Assembly: GCF_004123905.1 (NCBI RefSeq)
Contig: NZ_MZXW01000033.1
Location: 62,001 to 126,000 of the forward strand
Source of the DNA: Bradyrhizobium betae
GTDB lineage: Bacteria; Pseudomonadota; Alphaproteobacteria; Rhizobiales; Xanthobacteraceae
Direction: 5' to 3'
Length of the DNA: 64,000 nt
The position numbers and the translations under genes are program-made. The notes beneath the pieces were generated by a model that did no database searches, was not told the origin of the DNA, and saw only the letters and a program-made list of their open reading frames with translations. Positions 16,391 through 26,980 of the stretch are shown here, one piece after another (the stretch's first letter is position 1; each line of letters starts with the position of its first letter).

Positions 16391-17995
16391 ATGGATCGCA
16401 GGACCGTATTGAAGGGACTGGCTGGCGCTGGCGGCTTGGCATTGTCGGGTGGCCTTTCGGCCCCTGCGATCGCTCAGGGCGCAGCAGCCCGCACCCTGCG
16501 ATTTGTGCCCCAAGCCAATCTCGCCAATTTCGATCCGATCTGGGGCACGCAGTATGTCGTCCGCAACGCGGCCGCGATGGTCTGGGACACGCTCTACGGC
16601 ATCGATTCTTCGTTCCAGCCGCAGCGGCAGATGGTCGAGTCCGAGCAGGTCAGCGACGACGGCACGACCTGGATTTTCAAGCTGCGGTCCGGGCTCAAAT
16701 TCCACGACGGCGAGCCGGTGCTGAGCAAGGACGTCGTCGCGAGCCTCAACCGCTGGGCGGTGCGCGATCCGATGGGCCTGATGATCAAGGCGCTCCAGCA
16801 GGAGCTGACCGCCGTCGACGACCGTACCTTCAAATGGGTGCTGAAGCAGCCTTTCCCGAAAATGCTGTTTGCGCTGGGCAAGAACAACGCGCCGGTCGCC
16901 TTCATCATGCCGGAGCGCATCGCGCAGACCGACCCGTTCAAGCAGATCTCGGAATATGTCGGCTCCGGTCCGCTAAAATTCGCCAAGGCTGAATGGGTCC
17001 CCGGCGCGAAAGCGGTGTTCGAGAAATTCACCGACTACGTCCCGCGGCAGGAGAAGCCGTCATGGCTCGCCGGCGGCAAGCAGGTGATGGTCGATCGCGT
17101 CGAGTGGGTGATCATGCCTGACGCGGCAACCGCGGCAGCCGCGTTGCAGAACGGCGAGGTCGACTGGTGGGAGAATCCGATCGCGGATCTCGTTCCGGTT
17201 CTGAAGAAGAACAAGAACATCAGCGTCGATATCGGCGATCCCCTCGGCAATATCGGCTCGTTCCGCATGAATTTCCTCTACCCGCCCTTCAACGACGTCA
17301 AGGCGCGGCGTGCGGTGATGATGGCGCTCAGCCAGGAAGACTACATGCGCGCGATCGTCGGCGACGACAATTCGCTGTGGAAGTCGCTGCCCAGCTACTT
17401 CACGCCGGATACACCGCTCTATACCGAGATGGGCGGCGAAATCCTGAAGGGCAAGCGCGACCTCGATGCCGCCAAGAAGCTGCTCGCCGAGAGCGGCTAT
17501 TCCGGCCAGCCGGTGACCTGCCTCGTCGCGCAGGATCAGCCGATCACAAAGGCCATGGGTGACGTGACCGCGGACCTCCTGAAGCAGCTCGGCATGAATG
17601 TCGACTTCGTGGCGACCGATTGGGGCACCGTCGGCGCGCGACGCGCGCAGAAGACACCGCCCGGACAGGGCGGTTGGAACATGTTCCACACTTGGCATGC
17701 CGGCGCGGATTGCGTCAATCCGGCGGCCTACACCGCCATTCGCGCCACCGGCGACAAGGCGTGGTTCGGCTGGCCGACCAGCCCGGGCACCGAAAAGGAA
17801 GTGGCGTCGTGGTTCGAGGCCAAGAACATCGACGAGGAGAAGGCCGCCATCGGCCGTCTCAACAAAGCGGCGATGGACGACGTCGTCTACGCTCCGACCG
17901 GCTTCTTCCTGGGCTACACCGCGTGGCGCAAGAACGTCTCCGGTGTTACCAAGGGACCGGTGCCCTTGTTCTGGGGCGTGTCGAAATCGGCATGA
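16391..17995 (+). CDS. Importer B: periplasmic peptide-type substrate-binding protein
   Basis: A 534-residue family 5 solute-binding protein. The N-terminus (DRRTVLKG followed by a glycine/alanine/leucine-rich core and APAIAQG) looks like a twin-arginine signal peptide, unlike that of importer A. LANFDP near residue 50 and the FHDGEPVLSKDV segment are family landmarks. GGGAGGA lies 6-12 nt upstream of ATG 16391. It has its own -24/-12 promoter and leads an operon of two permeases and two separate ATPases. The ligand is unknown. Confidence 0.92.
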   Translation: MDRRTVLKGLAGAGGLALSGGLSAPAIAQGAAARTLRFVPQANLANFDPIWGTQYVVRNAAAMVWDTLYGIDSSFQPQRQMVESEQVSDDGTTWIFKLRSGLKFHDGEPVLSKDVVASLNRWAVRDPMGLMIKALQQELTAVDDRTFKWVLKQPFPKMLFALGKNNAPVAFIMPERIAQTDPFKQISEYVGSGPLKFAKAEWVPGAKAVFEKFTDYVPRQEKPSWLAGGKQVMVDRVEWVIMPDAATAAAALQNGEVDWWENPIADLVPVLKKNKNISVDIGDPLGNIGSFRMNFLYPPFNDVKARRAVMMALSQEDYMRAIVGDDNSLWKSLPSYFTPDTPLYTEMGGEILKGKRDLDAAKKLLAESGYSGQPVTCLVAQDQPITKAMGDVTADLLKQLGMNVDFVATDWGTVGARRAQKTPPGQGGWNMFHTWHAGADCVNPAAYTAIRATGDKAWFGWPTSPGTEKEVASWFEAKNIDEEKAAIGRLNKAAMDDVVYAPTGFFLGYTAWRKNVSGVTKGPVPLFWGVSKSA

Positions 17996-18012
17996 TCGTG
18001 CGCTGAAGCCAG

Positions 18013-18954
18013 ATGCTCTCCTACATCCTCCGTCGCATCGTCGCGACCTTGCCGGTCATGGCAATCGTCGCGCTGTTCGTGTTCAGCCTGCTTTACATCG
18101 CGCCGGGAGATCCGGCAGTGGTGATCGCGGGCGACCAGGCAAGCCCGGAGGATGTGGAGCGCATCCGCCAGAGCCTCGGCCTCGACCGGCCGTTCCTGAT
18201 CCAGTTCGGAAGCTGGGTCTGGCGCATCCTGCATGGTGATCTCGGCACCTCGATCTTCACCAATCTGCCGGTCTCGACGATGATCGGACAGCGTCTCGGA
18301 CCGACGCTGTCGCTGATGATCGTCACGCTGCTGCTCACGATCGTGGTCGCCGTGCCGCTCGGCGTGCTGGCGGCGTGGAAGGCCGGCAGCCTGATCGACC
18401 GCGTCATCATGGGATTTGCCGTATTCGGCTTCTCGCTGCCCGTCTTCGTGGTCGGCTACATCCTCGCCTATATCTTTGCGCTCGAGCTCGAATGGCTTCC
18501 GGTGCAGGGCTATACGCCGCTCACGCAGGGCTTTTGGCCGTGGCTGCAAAACCTGATCCTGCCGGCCATCGCGCTCGGCTGCGTCTACATCGCGCTGGTC
18601 GCGCGCATCACCCGCGCCGCCATGCTCGAAGTGCTGCAGCAGGACTATATCCGCACCGCGCGCGCCAAGGGCATGGGGCAGGGCGGCATCCTGTTCATTC
18701 ACGCACTGAAGAACGCGGCGGTGCCGATCGTGACCGTGATCGGGATCGGCATCGCGCTCCTGATCGGCGGCGCGGTGGTCACGGAAAGCGTGTTCGCGAT
18801 CCCCGGCCTCGGCCGGCTCACGATCGATGCGATCCTGCGCCGCGACTATCCCGTCATCCAGGGCATCGTGCTGCTGTTCAGCTTCGTCTACGTCCTCGTC
18901 AATCTGATGATCGACGTCACCTATACGCTCGTCGACCCGAGGATCCGCTATTGA
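18013..18954 (+). CDS. Importer B: ABC permease (DppB type)
   Basis: A 313-residue inner-membrane permease with the DppB N-terminus [10 protein letters not shown], the APGDPAV motif at about 32, EAA-type loop ([10 protein letters not shown]) and the C-terminal LVDPRIRY. About six transmembrane helices. It pairs with the following DppC-like permease, whose TTG start overlaps its TGA stop. Confidence 0.94.
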   Translation: MLSYILRRIVATLPVMAIVALFVFSLLYIAPGDPAVVIAGDQASPEDVERIRQSLGLDRPFLIQFGSWVWRILHGDLGTSIFTNLPVSTMIGQRLGPTLSLMIVTLLLTIVVAVPLGVLAAWKAGSLIDRVIMGFAVFGFSLPVFVVGYILAYIFALELEWLPVQGYTPLTQGFWPWLQNLILPAIALGCVYIALVARITRAAMLEVLQQDYIRTARAKGMGQGGILFIHALKNAAVPIVTVIGIGIALLIGGAVVTESVFAIPGLGRLTIDAILRRDYPVIQGIVLLFSFVYVLVNLMIDVTYTLVDPRIRY

Positions 18955-19874
18955 CCGACACCACCGTCAATCCCCAATCGCTTCCGGCCGGCTTCGTCCT
19001 CGCGCCGCAACTGCCGGAGATCCTGCGGCCGGTCAAGATCCGGCGCGGCTTCATCGGCCTGTTGCGCGGTCATCCGACGGTCGCCATCGGCGGCGCGCTG
19101 CTGCTGATGCTCGTCCTGATGGCAGTCTTCGCGCCCTATCTCTTCACGGTCGACCCGACCGCACTCGCGCCCGCAAAACGCACCCGTGCGCCGTCGGCGC
19201 TTTACTGGTTTGGCACCGACGTGCTCGGCCGCGACGTCTATTCGCGCGTGCTGTTTGGCGCGCGGGTCTCGCTCACGGTCGGCCTGTCGGTTGCGATCTT
19301 CGCGTCCGCGATCGGCCTTGCCATCGGCATCGTCTCCGGCTTCATCCGCTGGGCCGACGGCATCTTGATGCGCTTCATGGACGGCCTGATGTCGATCCCG
19401 CCGATCCTGCTGGCGATCGCGCTGATGGCGCTGACGCGCGGCAGCGTCGGTAACGTGATTCTGGCGATCACCATCGCCGAGATCCCGCGGGTTTCCCGTC
19501 TTGTTCGCAGCGTCGTGCTGTCGCTGCGCGAGCAGCCCTATGTGGACGCCGCGGTCGCCTGCGGCACGCGTACGCCGATGATCATCCTGCGCCACATCCT
19601 GCCCAACACGCTCGCGCCGATGCTGGTCCAGGCGACCTATATCTGCGCCAGCGCCATGATCACGGAGGCGATCCTGTCCTTCATCGGCGCGGGCACCCCG
19701 CCGACGATTCCGTCCTGGGGCAACATCATGGCCGAGGGCCGCGCGCTCTGGCAGGTCAAGCCTTACATCGTGTTCTTCCCGGCGGCCTTCCTGTCCGTCA
19801 CCGTGCTTGCCGTAAATCTGCTCGGCGACGGCCTTCGCGATGCGCTCGATCCGCGCATGGCCAAGAGCCTGTGA
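18951..19874 (+). CDS. Importer B: ABC permease (DppC type), TTG start
   Basis: A 307-residue permease with [16 protein letters not shown] near 80, EAA loop ([11 protein letters not shown]) and C-terminal [14 protein letters not shown]. It has a longer cytoplasmic N-terminus (about 45 residues) than the other DppC proteins in the window. TTG 18951 is the only start that keeps the N-terminal helix and is coupled to the upstream stop (TTGA); a GAGG lies 8 nt before it. The in-frame extension upstream is a shadow of the previous gene. Confidence 0.9.
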   Translation: MTDTTVNPQSLPAGFVLAPQLPEILRPVKIRRGFIGLLRGHPTVAIGGALLLMLVLMAVFAPYLFTVDPTALAPAKRTRAPSALYWFGTDVLGRDVYSRVLFGARVSLTVGLSVAIFASAIGLAIGIVSGFIRWADGILMRFMDGLMSIPPILLAIALMALTRGSVGNVILAITIAEIPRVSRLVRSVVLSLREQPYVDAAVACGTRTPMIILRHILPNTLAPMLVQATYICASAMITEAILSFIGAGTPPTIPSWGNIMAEGRALWQVKPYIVFFPAAFLSVTVLAVNLLGDGLRDALDPRMAKSL

Positions 19875-19893
19875 TGTCGAGAGGCTGATCACG

Positions 19894-20879
<986 letters not shown>

Positions 20880-20883
<4 letters not shown>

Positions 20884-21863
20884 GTGTTCCGCTGCTCCAG
20901 GTCAACGACCTCAAGAAGCATTTTCCGGTCAACAAGGGTCTGTTCGGGCGAAAGTCCGAATGGGTCTACGCAGTCGACGGTGTGTCCTTCGAGATCGCGA
21001 AGGGCGAGACGCTGTCGCTGGTCGGCGAGTCCGGCTGCGGCAAGTCGACGGTCGGCCGCGCCGTCCTGCGGCTGTTCGACATCACGTCGGGGCAGGTGAT
21101 CCTCGACGGCCAGCGCATCGACGACGCACATCCGAGCACGATGCGCCAGATGCGCCGGCGCGTGCAGGTCGTGTTCCAGGATCCGTTCTCCAGCCTCAAT
21201 CCGCGCATGCGCGTGCGCGACATTCTCGCCGAGCCGATCCGCAATTTCGGCCTCGCCAAATCCAGGGAGGATCTCGAGGTCCGCGTCACCGAGCTGATGG
21301 ACACGGTGAGGCTGCCGCGCGAGGCGCTGAACCGCCGGCCGCATGAATTCTCGGGCGGCCAGCGCCAGCGTATCGGCATCGCGCGAGCGCTCGCGGCGGA
21401 GCCCGAGCTGATCGTTTGCGACGAGGCGGTCTCGGCGCTCGACGTGTCGGTCAAGGCACAGGTCGTCAATCTGTTGCAGGACCTTCAGCAGAAATTCGGC
21501 CTCGCGCTGCTGTTTATCAGCCACGACCTCGCCATCGTCGAGCACATGACCCATCGCGTCGCGGTGATGTATCTCGGCAAGATCGTCGAAGTCGCGCCGC
21601 GCCGGGAGATCTTTGCCGCGCCGAGGCATCCCTACACCAAGGCGCTGCTCTCGGCGGTGCCGCTGCCCGAGCCCGGCGCCCAGCGCAATCCGATCATCCT
21701 CGGCGGCGACGTGCCGAGCCCGATCAATCCGCCCAGCGGGTGCCGCTTCCACACCCGCTGCCCCTACGTGTTCGACCGTTGTCGCACGGAAGAGCCGCAG
21801 CTCCGTTCGACTGAAGGCGAGCAATGGGTGGCGTGCCACCTGGACGCATTGCCGGCGACGTAG
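20880..21863 (+). CDS. Importer B: ABC ATPase (DppF type)
   Basis: A 327-residue ATPase partner of the 19894 protein. Walker A GESGCGKS at 49-56, signature FSGGQRQR, Walker [13 protein letters not shown] and ISHDL switch are all intact; the glutamate of Walker B is present. The C-terminal [11 protein letters not shown] cysteine module is typical of DppF. Last gene of the importer B operon; it runs convergently into the aminotransferase gene with only 9 bp between stops. Confidence 0.94.
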
Positions 21864-21872
21864 AGGGCAACG

Positions 21873-23219
21873 TCAGCTGATCCCGGTCAGGGCGCGGCGG
21901 ATCGCAGCAAAAATGTCCGCGATCTGCTCTTCTGTGATGATCAGGGGCGGCGAGATCAACAGCGTGTCACCGCTGCCGCGGATCAGGATGCCGTCCTCAT
22001 AGCAGCGGTTGGCGCACTCGCTGCCGCGCGCGCCTGGTGCGCCCTCGCGCGGCTTCAGGTCGATTGCGGCCAACAGCCCGATGTTGCGGATATCGATGAC
22101 GTGAGGAAGGTCGCGCAAGCCGTGCGCATGGTTCTCCCACACCGGCGCGAGGCGGCGCGCCCGCTCGAACAGGCCGAGATCCTGGTACACGTCGAGCGCG
22201 GCTAGGCCCGCGGCGCAGGCGAGCGGATGCGCCGAATAAGTATAGCCGTGGAACAGCTCGATCGCGTTGTCCGGCCCCTGCATCAGCGCATCATAGACCT
22301 TGCCGCTGGCGATGACGCCGCCCATCGGCACCGCGGCATTGGTCATGCCCTTGGCGCAGGTGATGATATCAGGCGTCACGCCGAAGGCGTTGGCGCCGAA
22401 CGCCGCGCCCAGGCGGCCAAACCCCGTGATGACTTCGTCGAAGATCAGGAGAATACCGTGCTGGTCGCAGATTTTTCGCAGCCGCTCGAGATAGCCGACC
22501 GGCGGCGGCAGCACGCCGCCGGAGCCGGTAACGGGCTCGACGATGACGGCGGCAATGGTCGAGGGATCGTGGACTTGCAGCAGCTTCGACAACTCGTCGG
22601 CGAGATGCGCGCCCCATTGCGGCTGCCCGCGCGAAAACGCCGCGTGCTCGGGGTTATGGGTATGCGGGAGATGATCGACCTCCGGGAGCAGCGGACCGAA
22701 ATCCCGGCGGTGGCGGACGATGCCGCTCACCGACAGGCCGCCCCATCCCATGCCGTGATAGGCCTTGGCGCGCGAGATGAAGCGGATGCGGCTGGCGTCC
22801 CCATGGGCGCGGTGATAGCCGCGCGCGATCTTCAGCGCAGTGTCGACCGCTTCCGAACCGGAATTGGTGAAGAAGACGTGGTCGAGGCCGGCGGGCGCGA
22901 TCTCGGTGATGCGACGGGCAAGCTCGAAGGCGGCCGGATGGCTCATCTGGAACGAGGAGACGAAGTCGAGCTTCGCCGCCTGCGCCTGGATCGCCTCGAC
23001 GATGCGCCGCTGCGCATGGCCTGCGTTCACGCACCACAGCCCCGCCATGCCGTCGAGAATGCGCCTGTTGTCATCGGTGACGTAGTGCATTCCTTCGGCG
23101 CCGACGAAGATGCGCGGCTTCGACTTGAACTGCCGGTTCGGCGTCATCGGCAGCCAGAACGGCTCCATGGCCTCGCGGGTGAGGGGGCTGTTGGACGAGG
23201 CGAACGCATTCATGGTCAT
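21873..23219 (-). CDS. Class III aminotransferase (omega-amino acid:pyruvate type)
   Basis: A 448-residue PLP enzyme. GLWCVNAGH near 61 is typical of beta-alanine/omega-amino acid:pyruvate aminotransferases; NSGSEA at 119-124 binds the phosphate, D261 (FDEVITG) contacts the pyridine nitrogen and K290 (TCAKGMT) is the Schiff-base lysine. It would move an amino group from an omega-amino acid or amine to pyruvate. It sits 18 bp downstream of the GntR gene on the same strand, suggesting a two-gene operon in which the regulator comes first. The divergent C45 hydrolase/importer C operon may supply its substrate (inference). Confidence 0.92.
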   Translation of the reverse strand: MTMNAFASSNSPLTREAMEPFWLPMTPNRQFKSKPRIFVGAEGMHYVTDDNRRILDGMAGLWCVNAGHAQRRIVEAIQAQAAKLDFVSSFQMSHPAAFELARRITEIAPAGLDHVFFTNSGSEAVDTALKIARGYHRAHGDASRIRFISRAKAYHGMGWGGLSVSGIVRHRRDFGPLLPEVDHLPHTHNPEHAAFSRGQPQWGAHLADELSKLLQVHDPSTIAAVIVEPVTGSGGVLPPPVGYLERLRKICDQHGILLIFDEVITGFGRLGAAFGANAFGVTPDIITCAKGMTNAAVPMGGVIASGKVYDALMQGPDNAIELFHGYTYSAHPLACAAGLAALDVYQDLGLFERARRLAPVWENHAHGLRDLPHVIDIRNIGLLAAIDLKPREGAPGARGSECANRCYEDGILIRGSGDTLLISPPLIITEEQIADIFAAIRRALTGIS

Positions 23220-23237
23220 GGCAGCTCTTGCAAATCG

Positions 23238-24185
23238 TTAGGCGGTCTTTGATGGGGCGTTGGAATTGGCCGGGCTGCGCTTGAGCTTGGCGGCGCCTTC
23301 GAGATGCCGGCGCAGTAGCGCAGCGGCGGCCTCGTTCTGGCCGGCTTCGAGCTGGTCGAGGATGGCGAGATGCTCGCGGCAGTTCACGATCACGCGCTCA
23401 TGGCCGAAGGTCCAGTCGTAATTGCCGAAGCGCCGCAGCCGGTTCTGCTGCTGAACGGCGACCAGCAGATAGCGGTTGCCTGATGCGGCGGCGAGGCCTT
23501 CGTGAAAGGCCGCGTTCATTTCGTAGAGCGCGATGCTGGCCGTGTCGCTCCACGGCATCGCCAGCATCTCCTGATGACGGCGGCGCATCTCGCCGGCCCA
23601 TGCCGGATCGAGCTGGAATCCGGGCTCGAGCAGGCCGGCCGGTTCGATCAGCAGGCGATATCGGTAACTCTCATCGCGCGCCTTTGTATCCGCAAGCGTC
23701 GGCTGGAAGCGCCAGCCATGTCCCGGCTTGCGCTGCACGGCCGCAACTTCGGCAAGCTTGGTGAGCACGCGCTGCACGACCGGCCGCGTCGCATCGTAGC
23801 GCTGCATCAAATCGCGCTCGGACACTTCGTCGGGCAGCCGGCCGGCGCGGCGATCGCGCGCAATCGCAAGGAACAGCCGGTCGGTATCGTCGGGGCTTGG
23901 CTTGGGCGGCGCCTTGTGCAGGGCAGGGGCGCTGTCCGCGACGAAATAGCCGCGGCTTTCGCCGGCGTGCACGAGCTTGCGCCGCGCCAAAAGCTTCAGC
24001 GCGGCACGCACCGGCGTGCGCGAGACCTGGAGGCGTTCGGCGAGCGCAACTTCAGCAAGCCTTGTTCCCGGCGCGAGTCCTTCGCTCCGGATCAGCTCGA
24101 CGATCCCGGCGGACAATTCGCGCTGGAGCCGGCTTGGAGGCGTTTTTTCCACGGTGGATTTCGAGGCGGAAGATTTTTGTTTCAT
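23238..24185 (-). CDS. GntR-family regulator with two winged-helix segments and FCD ligand domain
   Basis: A 315-residue repressor-type protein. Residues about 15-80 form a GntR winged helix (TRLAEVALAERLQVSRTPVR). Residues about 100-160 look like a second, more diverged winged helix (SERDLMQRYDATRPVVQRVL). The rest resembles the FCD ligand-binding domain, with histidines in AAFHEGL, REHLAIL and LRRHLEG as possible metal ligands. I start at ATG 24185 (MKQKSS); a 19-residue longer form from 24242 would overlap the divergent gene. It probably controls the divergent C45/importer C operon and its own operon with the aminotransferase. Confidence 0.88.
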   Translation of the reverse strand: MKQKSSASKSTVEKTPPSRLQRELSAGIVELIRSEGLAPGTRLAEVALAERLQVSRTPVRAALKLLARRKLVHAGESRGYFVADSAPALHKAPPKPSPDDTDRLFLAIARDRRAGRLPDEVSERDLMQRYDATRPVVQRVLTKLAEVAAVQRKPGHGWRFQPTLADTKARDESYRYRLLIEPAGLLEPGFQLDPAWAGEMRRRHQEMLAMPWSDTASIALYEMNAAFHEGLAAASGNRYLLVAVQQQNRLRRFGNYDWTFGHERVIVNCREHLAILDQLEAGQNEAAAALLRRHLEGAAKLKRSPANSNAPSKTA

Positions 24186-24197
24186 GTCATCACAAAA
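24175..24197. promoter_or_regulatory. Candidate GntR autoregulatory site TTTTGT-N11-ACAAAA
   Basis: Six-base perfect arms (24175-24180 and 24192-24197) flank an 11-bp spacer that contains the GntR start codon. It lies in the short AT-rich divergent region before the C45 hydrolase gene. The pairing with the GntR protein is inferred from position only. Confidence 0.3.
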
Positions 24198-24240
24198 TAC
24201 ATTAGGCTTCATGAGAAAGCAAAAGGAACTTGGCATCCCC

Positions 24241-25401
24241 ATGGTCGAACCCTTCCCCCTGATCGAAATTTCGGGTCCGCCCCGGGAGCGCGGACGTCAG
24301 TACGGACAGAAGGCGGCGAGCCGCATCAAGAAGGGGACCACGCATTACTTCGCGCAGTTGAAGGAGCTCTCGCTCGACGCGAAGGGCGTGTCCGAGTTGG
24401 TGCGGGACTATCTGCCCGTCATTGAGGCGTTCGAGCCGAGCTATATCGAGGAGATGCGCGGCATCGCCGAGGGCGCTGACGTTCCGTTCGAAGACATCGT
24501 GCTGCTCAACGCCCGCACGGAGATCCTCAAGCTTGCCAATCCAAAAATCCGCGCGCGCCTGAAGGCGCCCGATGAGCCCGATGGCTGCACCGGCGTCGTT
24601 GTGCTGCCGACGGCGACCGGCAGCGGTCGTCTGATCCATGCCCAGAACTGGGACTGGAAGCGCGAATGCGCGGAGACCGCGGTGGTGCTGAAGGTGCGCC
24701 GCGATGACGGTCCTGATCTCATGACCTTCACCGAGGCCGGCGCGCTCGGTCGCTGTGGCTTCAACGCGGTCGGCATCGCGATCACTGCGAACTATCTCCA
24801 AAGTGACCGTGACTATCGCCAGGTCGGTGTGCCGCTGGCGCTGATCCGTCGCAAGGTGCTGGAGCAGGAGCACGTCGCGCTTGCCATGCGTGCGGTCTAT
24901 TGCACGAAGAAATCCGCGGCCAACAACATGATCGTCAGCCATCGCGAGGGCGTGGCGATCGATTTCGAATGCGCGCCGGATGAGACCTTTCAGGTGCATC
25001 CGCAGAACGGCCTGCTCGTGCACGCCAATCACTTCGTGAGCCCAGTTGCGCTCGGCAAGCTCAAGGACGCCGGTATCCAGGATACGCCGGACAGTCTCTA
25101 CCGCGACATTCGCGTTCGCGATCTGCTCCAGCCGCACATCGGCAGCATCACCTTCGACACGGTCAAGAACGCGCTGTTCGACGAGTTCGCCTATCCCTGG
25201 TCGGTGTGCCGTCCGCCGCGCCGCAATCTCAGCAACAATCTCAGCGCCACCGTGGCGATGATCCTGATGGAGCCGGCGAGCGGGTTGATGCAGGCGGCGC
25301 CGCTGCCCGCGCTCAATCGCGAGTTCACCGAGTACCGGCTCGAGATCGACGAGATCGGGCGGGCCGCGTTCGAGCGGTCGGCCGGGGCGGGGGCGGCGTG
25401 A
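24241..25401 (+). CDS. C45 family Ntn hydrolase (acyl-CoA:6-APA acyltransferase-like)
   Basis: A 386-residue relative of penicillin isopenicillin-N acyltransferase. The N-terminal PPRERGRQYG and the DGCTGVVV motif at 114-121 are family hallmarks; C116 would become the nucleophile after self-cleavage between G115 and C116. AQNWDWKRE, TEAGALGRCGFN and SNNLSATVAM match later conserved blocks. Bacterial members hydrolyse or transfer amide-linked acyl groups. It is the first gene of an operon with importer C (next ATG shares one base with its stop), so it may process the imported amide or peptide. ATG 24211 is an alternative start adding ten residues. Confidence 0.88.
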   Translation: MVEPFPLIEISGPPRERGRQYGQKAASRIKKGTTHYFAQLKELSLDAKGVSELVRDYLPVIEAFEPSYIEEMRGIAEGADVPFEDIVLLNARTEILKLANPKIRARLKAPDEPDGCTGVVVLPTATGSGRLIHAQNWDWKRECAETAVVLKVRRDDGPDLMTFTEAGALGRCGFNAVGIAITANYLQSDRDYRQVGVPLALIRRKVLEQEHVALAMRAVYCTKKSAANNMIVSHREGVAIDFECAPDETFQVHPQNGLLVHANHFVSPVALGKLKDAGIQDTPDSLYRDIRVRDLLQPHIGSITFDTVKNALFDEFAYPWSVCRPPRRNLSNNLSATVAMILMEPASGLMQAAPLPALNREFTEYRLEIDEIGRAAFERSAGAGAA

Positions 25402-26966
25402 TGCGTCGGCGTCGGCCATCGCCGGCATGGGCGGTCGGTCTGGCCGCGTTGGCCCTGCTGGCCATGCTGGGGAGGGCCGATGCCGAGACCTTGCTGCGGA
25501 CGCGGCTCAACGCCGACATCCGCTCGACCGATCCCGGCACCAATCGCGACGCCAACACCGACGGTGTCATTGGGCATGTGGTGGAAGGGTTGGTCGCCTT
25601 CCGCGACGATACCTCGATCGGTCCGATGCTGGCCGACAGCTGGGCTGTTTCGAACGAAGGCAAGACCTACACGTTCCGCCTGCGGCAAGGCGTCAAGTTC
25701 CACAACGGCGCGACCATGACGGCCGATGACGTGGTCTGGTCACTGAAGCGCTGGCTGGATCCGGCGACGCAATGGCGCTGCCTCTCCGAGTTCGGCGCGA
25801 CCGGTATTGCGCGGATCGAGAAGATCGAGGCGCCGGATCCGCAGACCGTCGCCATCACGCTTGACCAGCCGACAGCTCTGTTCCTTCCGACCCTGGCGCG
25901 GCCCGATTGCGGCCAGACCGCGATCATCCACCGCGATTCCGTCGCCCCCGACGGCAAGTGGATTGCCCCTGTCGGCACCGGCCCGTTCAAGCTCGCTGAA
26001 TGGAAGCGAGGGCAATATGTCGATATCGTCCGTTTCGAGGGCTATGTCTCGCGCAGCGAGCCGCGTACCGGCTACACCGGCGCGAAGGACGTCAAGGTCG
26101 ATCGTGTACGCTTCAATGTGATCCCGGACAGTTCGGCCGCGAAGGCTGGGCTGCTCAGCGGTTCGCTCGACGTGATCCTGAGCCTGTCGATCCCCGATCT
26201 CGAAGAGCTCAAATCGCGTCCCGAGGTGCAGCTCAGCATCACGCCGGCGCTCGGCCTCACCGGCATCCTGTTCCAGACCAAGGATCCGCTGCTGAAGGAC
26301 GTCCGCATCCGCCGTGCCATCGCGCTGTCCATCGATACCGCGCAGATCGCGGACGCCGTGATGATGGGCACCGCGCGTCCGAACAATTCCGCGCTGCCGC
26401 TCGGCAGCCCGTTCTACAGCGAGGCGCAGTCGCACGGCTATGCACAGAACATCGCCGAGGCCAAGAAGCTGCTGCTGGAGGCCGGCTATCGCGGCCAGCC
26501 GATCAAGATGATCACCAACAAGCGCTACAGCTATGTGTTCGATGCCTCCGTGCTGGTGCAGGCGATGGCGCAGTCCGCGGGGATCAACATCGAGCTCGAG
26601 GTCATGGACTGGGCAGCGCAACTCGATCGCTACAACCGCGGCGACTACCAGTCGATGGCCTTCACCTATTCGGCGCGGCTCGATCCCTCGCTGAGCTTCG
26701 AGATGCTGACCGGGCCGAAGGCGACGCAGCCGCGCAAGGTCTGGGACAATCCGGAGGCGCAGGAAATGCTGCGCCAGTCCATGATGATCGATGACACCGC
26801 GAAACGGCAGGCGCTGTTCGACGAGATGCACAGGCGATTCATCGCCGATGTGCCGATGATCGTGCTGTTCAACGGCGCCGAGCTGACGGCGCTGCGCACG
26901 GGCATCAAGGGCTATGCCGGCTGGCTCTATCCCCAGCCGCGGTTCTGGGGCGTCACGGTCGAGTAG
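25401..26966 (+). CDS. Importer C: periplasmic peptide-type substrate-binding protein
   Basis: A 521-residue family 5 solute-binding protein with an arginine-rich Sec signal peptide (RRRR then a leucine/alanine core, cleavage near GRADA). DIRSTDPGTNRD near 38 and VKFHNGATMTADDVVWSLKR near 100 are family landmarks. It begins in a TGATG arrangement with the C45 hydrolase gene, linking the two functionally. Ligand unknown; an N-acylated amino compound or small peptide would fit the C45 neighbour. Confidence 0.91.
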   Translation: MRRRRPSPAWAVGLAALALLAMLGRADAETLLRTRLNADIRSTDPGTNRDANTDGVIGHVVEGLVAFRDDTSIGPMLADSWAVSNEGKTYTFRLRQGVKFHNGATMTADDVVWSLKRWLDPATQWRCLSEFGATGIARIEKIEAPDPQTVAITLDQPTALFLPTLARPDCGQTAIIHRDSVAPDGKWIAPVGTGPFKLAEWKRGQYVDIVRFEGYVSRSEPRTGYTGAKDVKVDRVRFNVIPDSSAAKAGLLSGSLDVILSLSIPDLEELKSRPEVQLSITPALGLTGILFQTKDPLLKDVRIRRAIALSIDTAQIADAVMMGTARPNNSALPLGSPFYSEAQSHGYAQNIAEAKKLLLEAGYRGQPIKMITNKRYSYVFDASVLVQAMAQSAGINIELEVMDWAAQLDRYNRGDYQSMAFTYSARLDPSLSFEMLTGPKATQPRKVWDNPEAQEMLRQSMMIDDTAKRQALFDEMHRRFIADVPMIVLFNGAELTALRTGIKGYAGWLYPQPRFWGVTVE

Positions 26967-26980
26967 AGCAGGGGCGCGCG

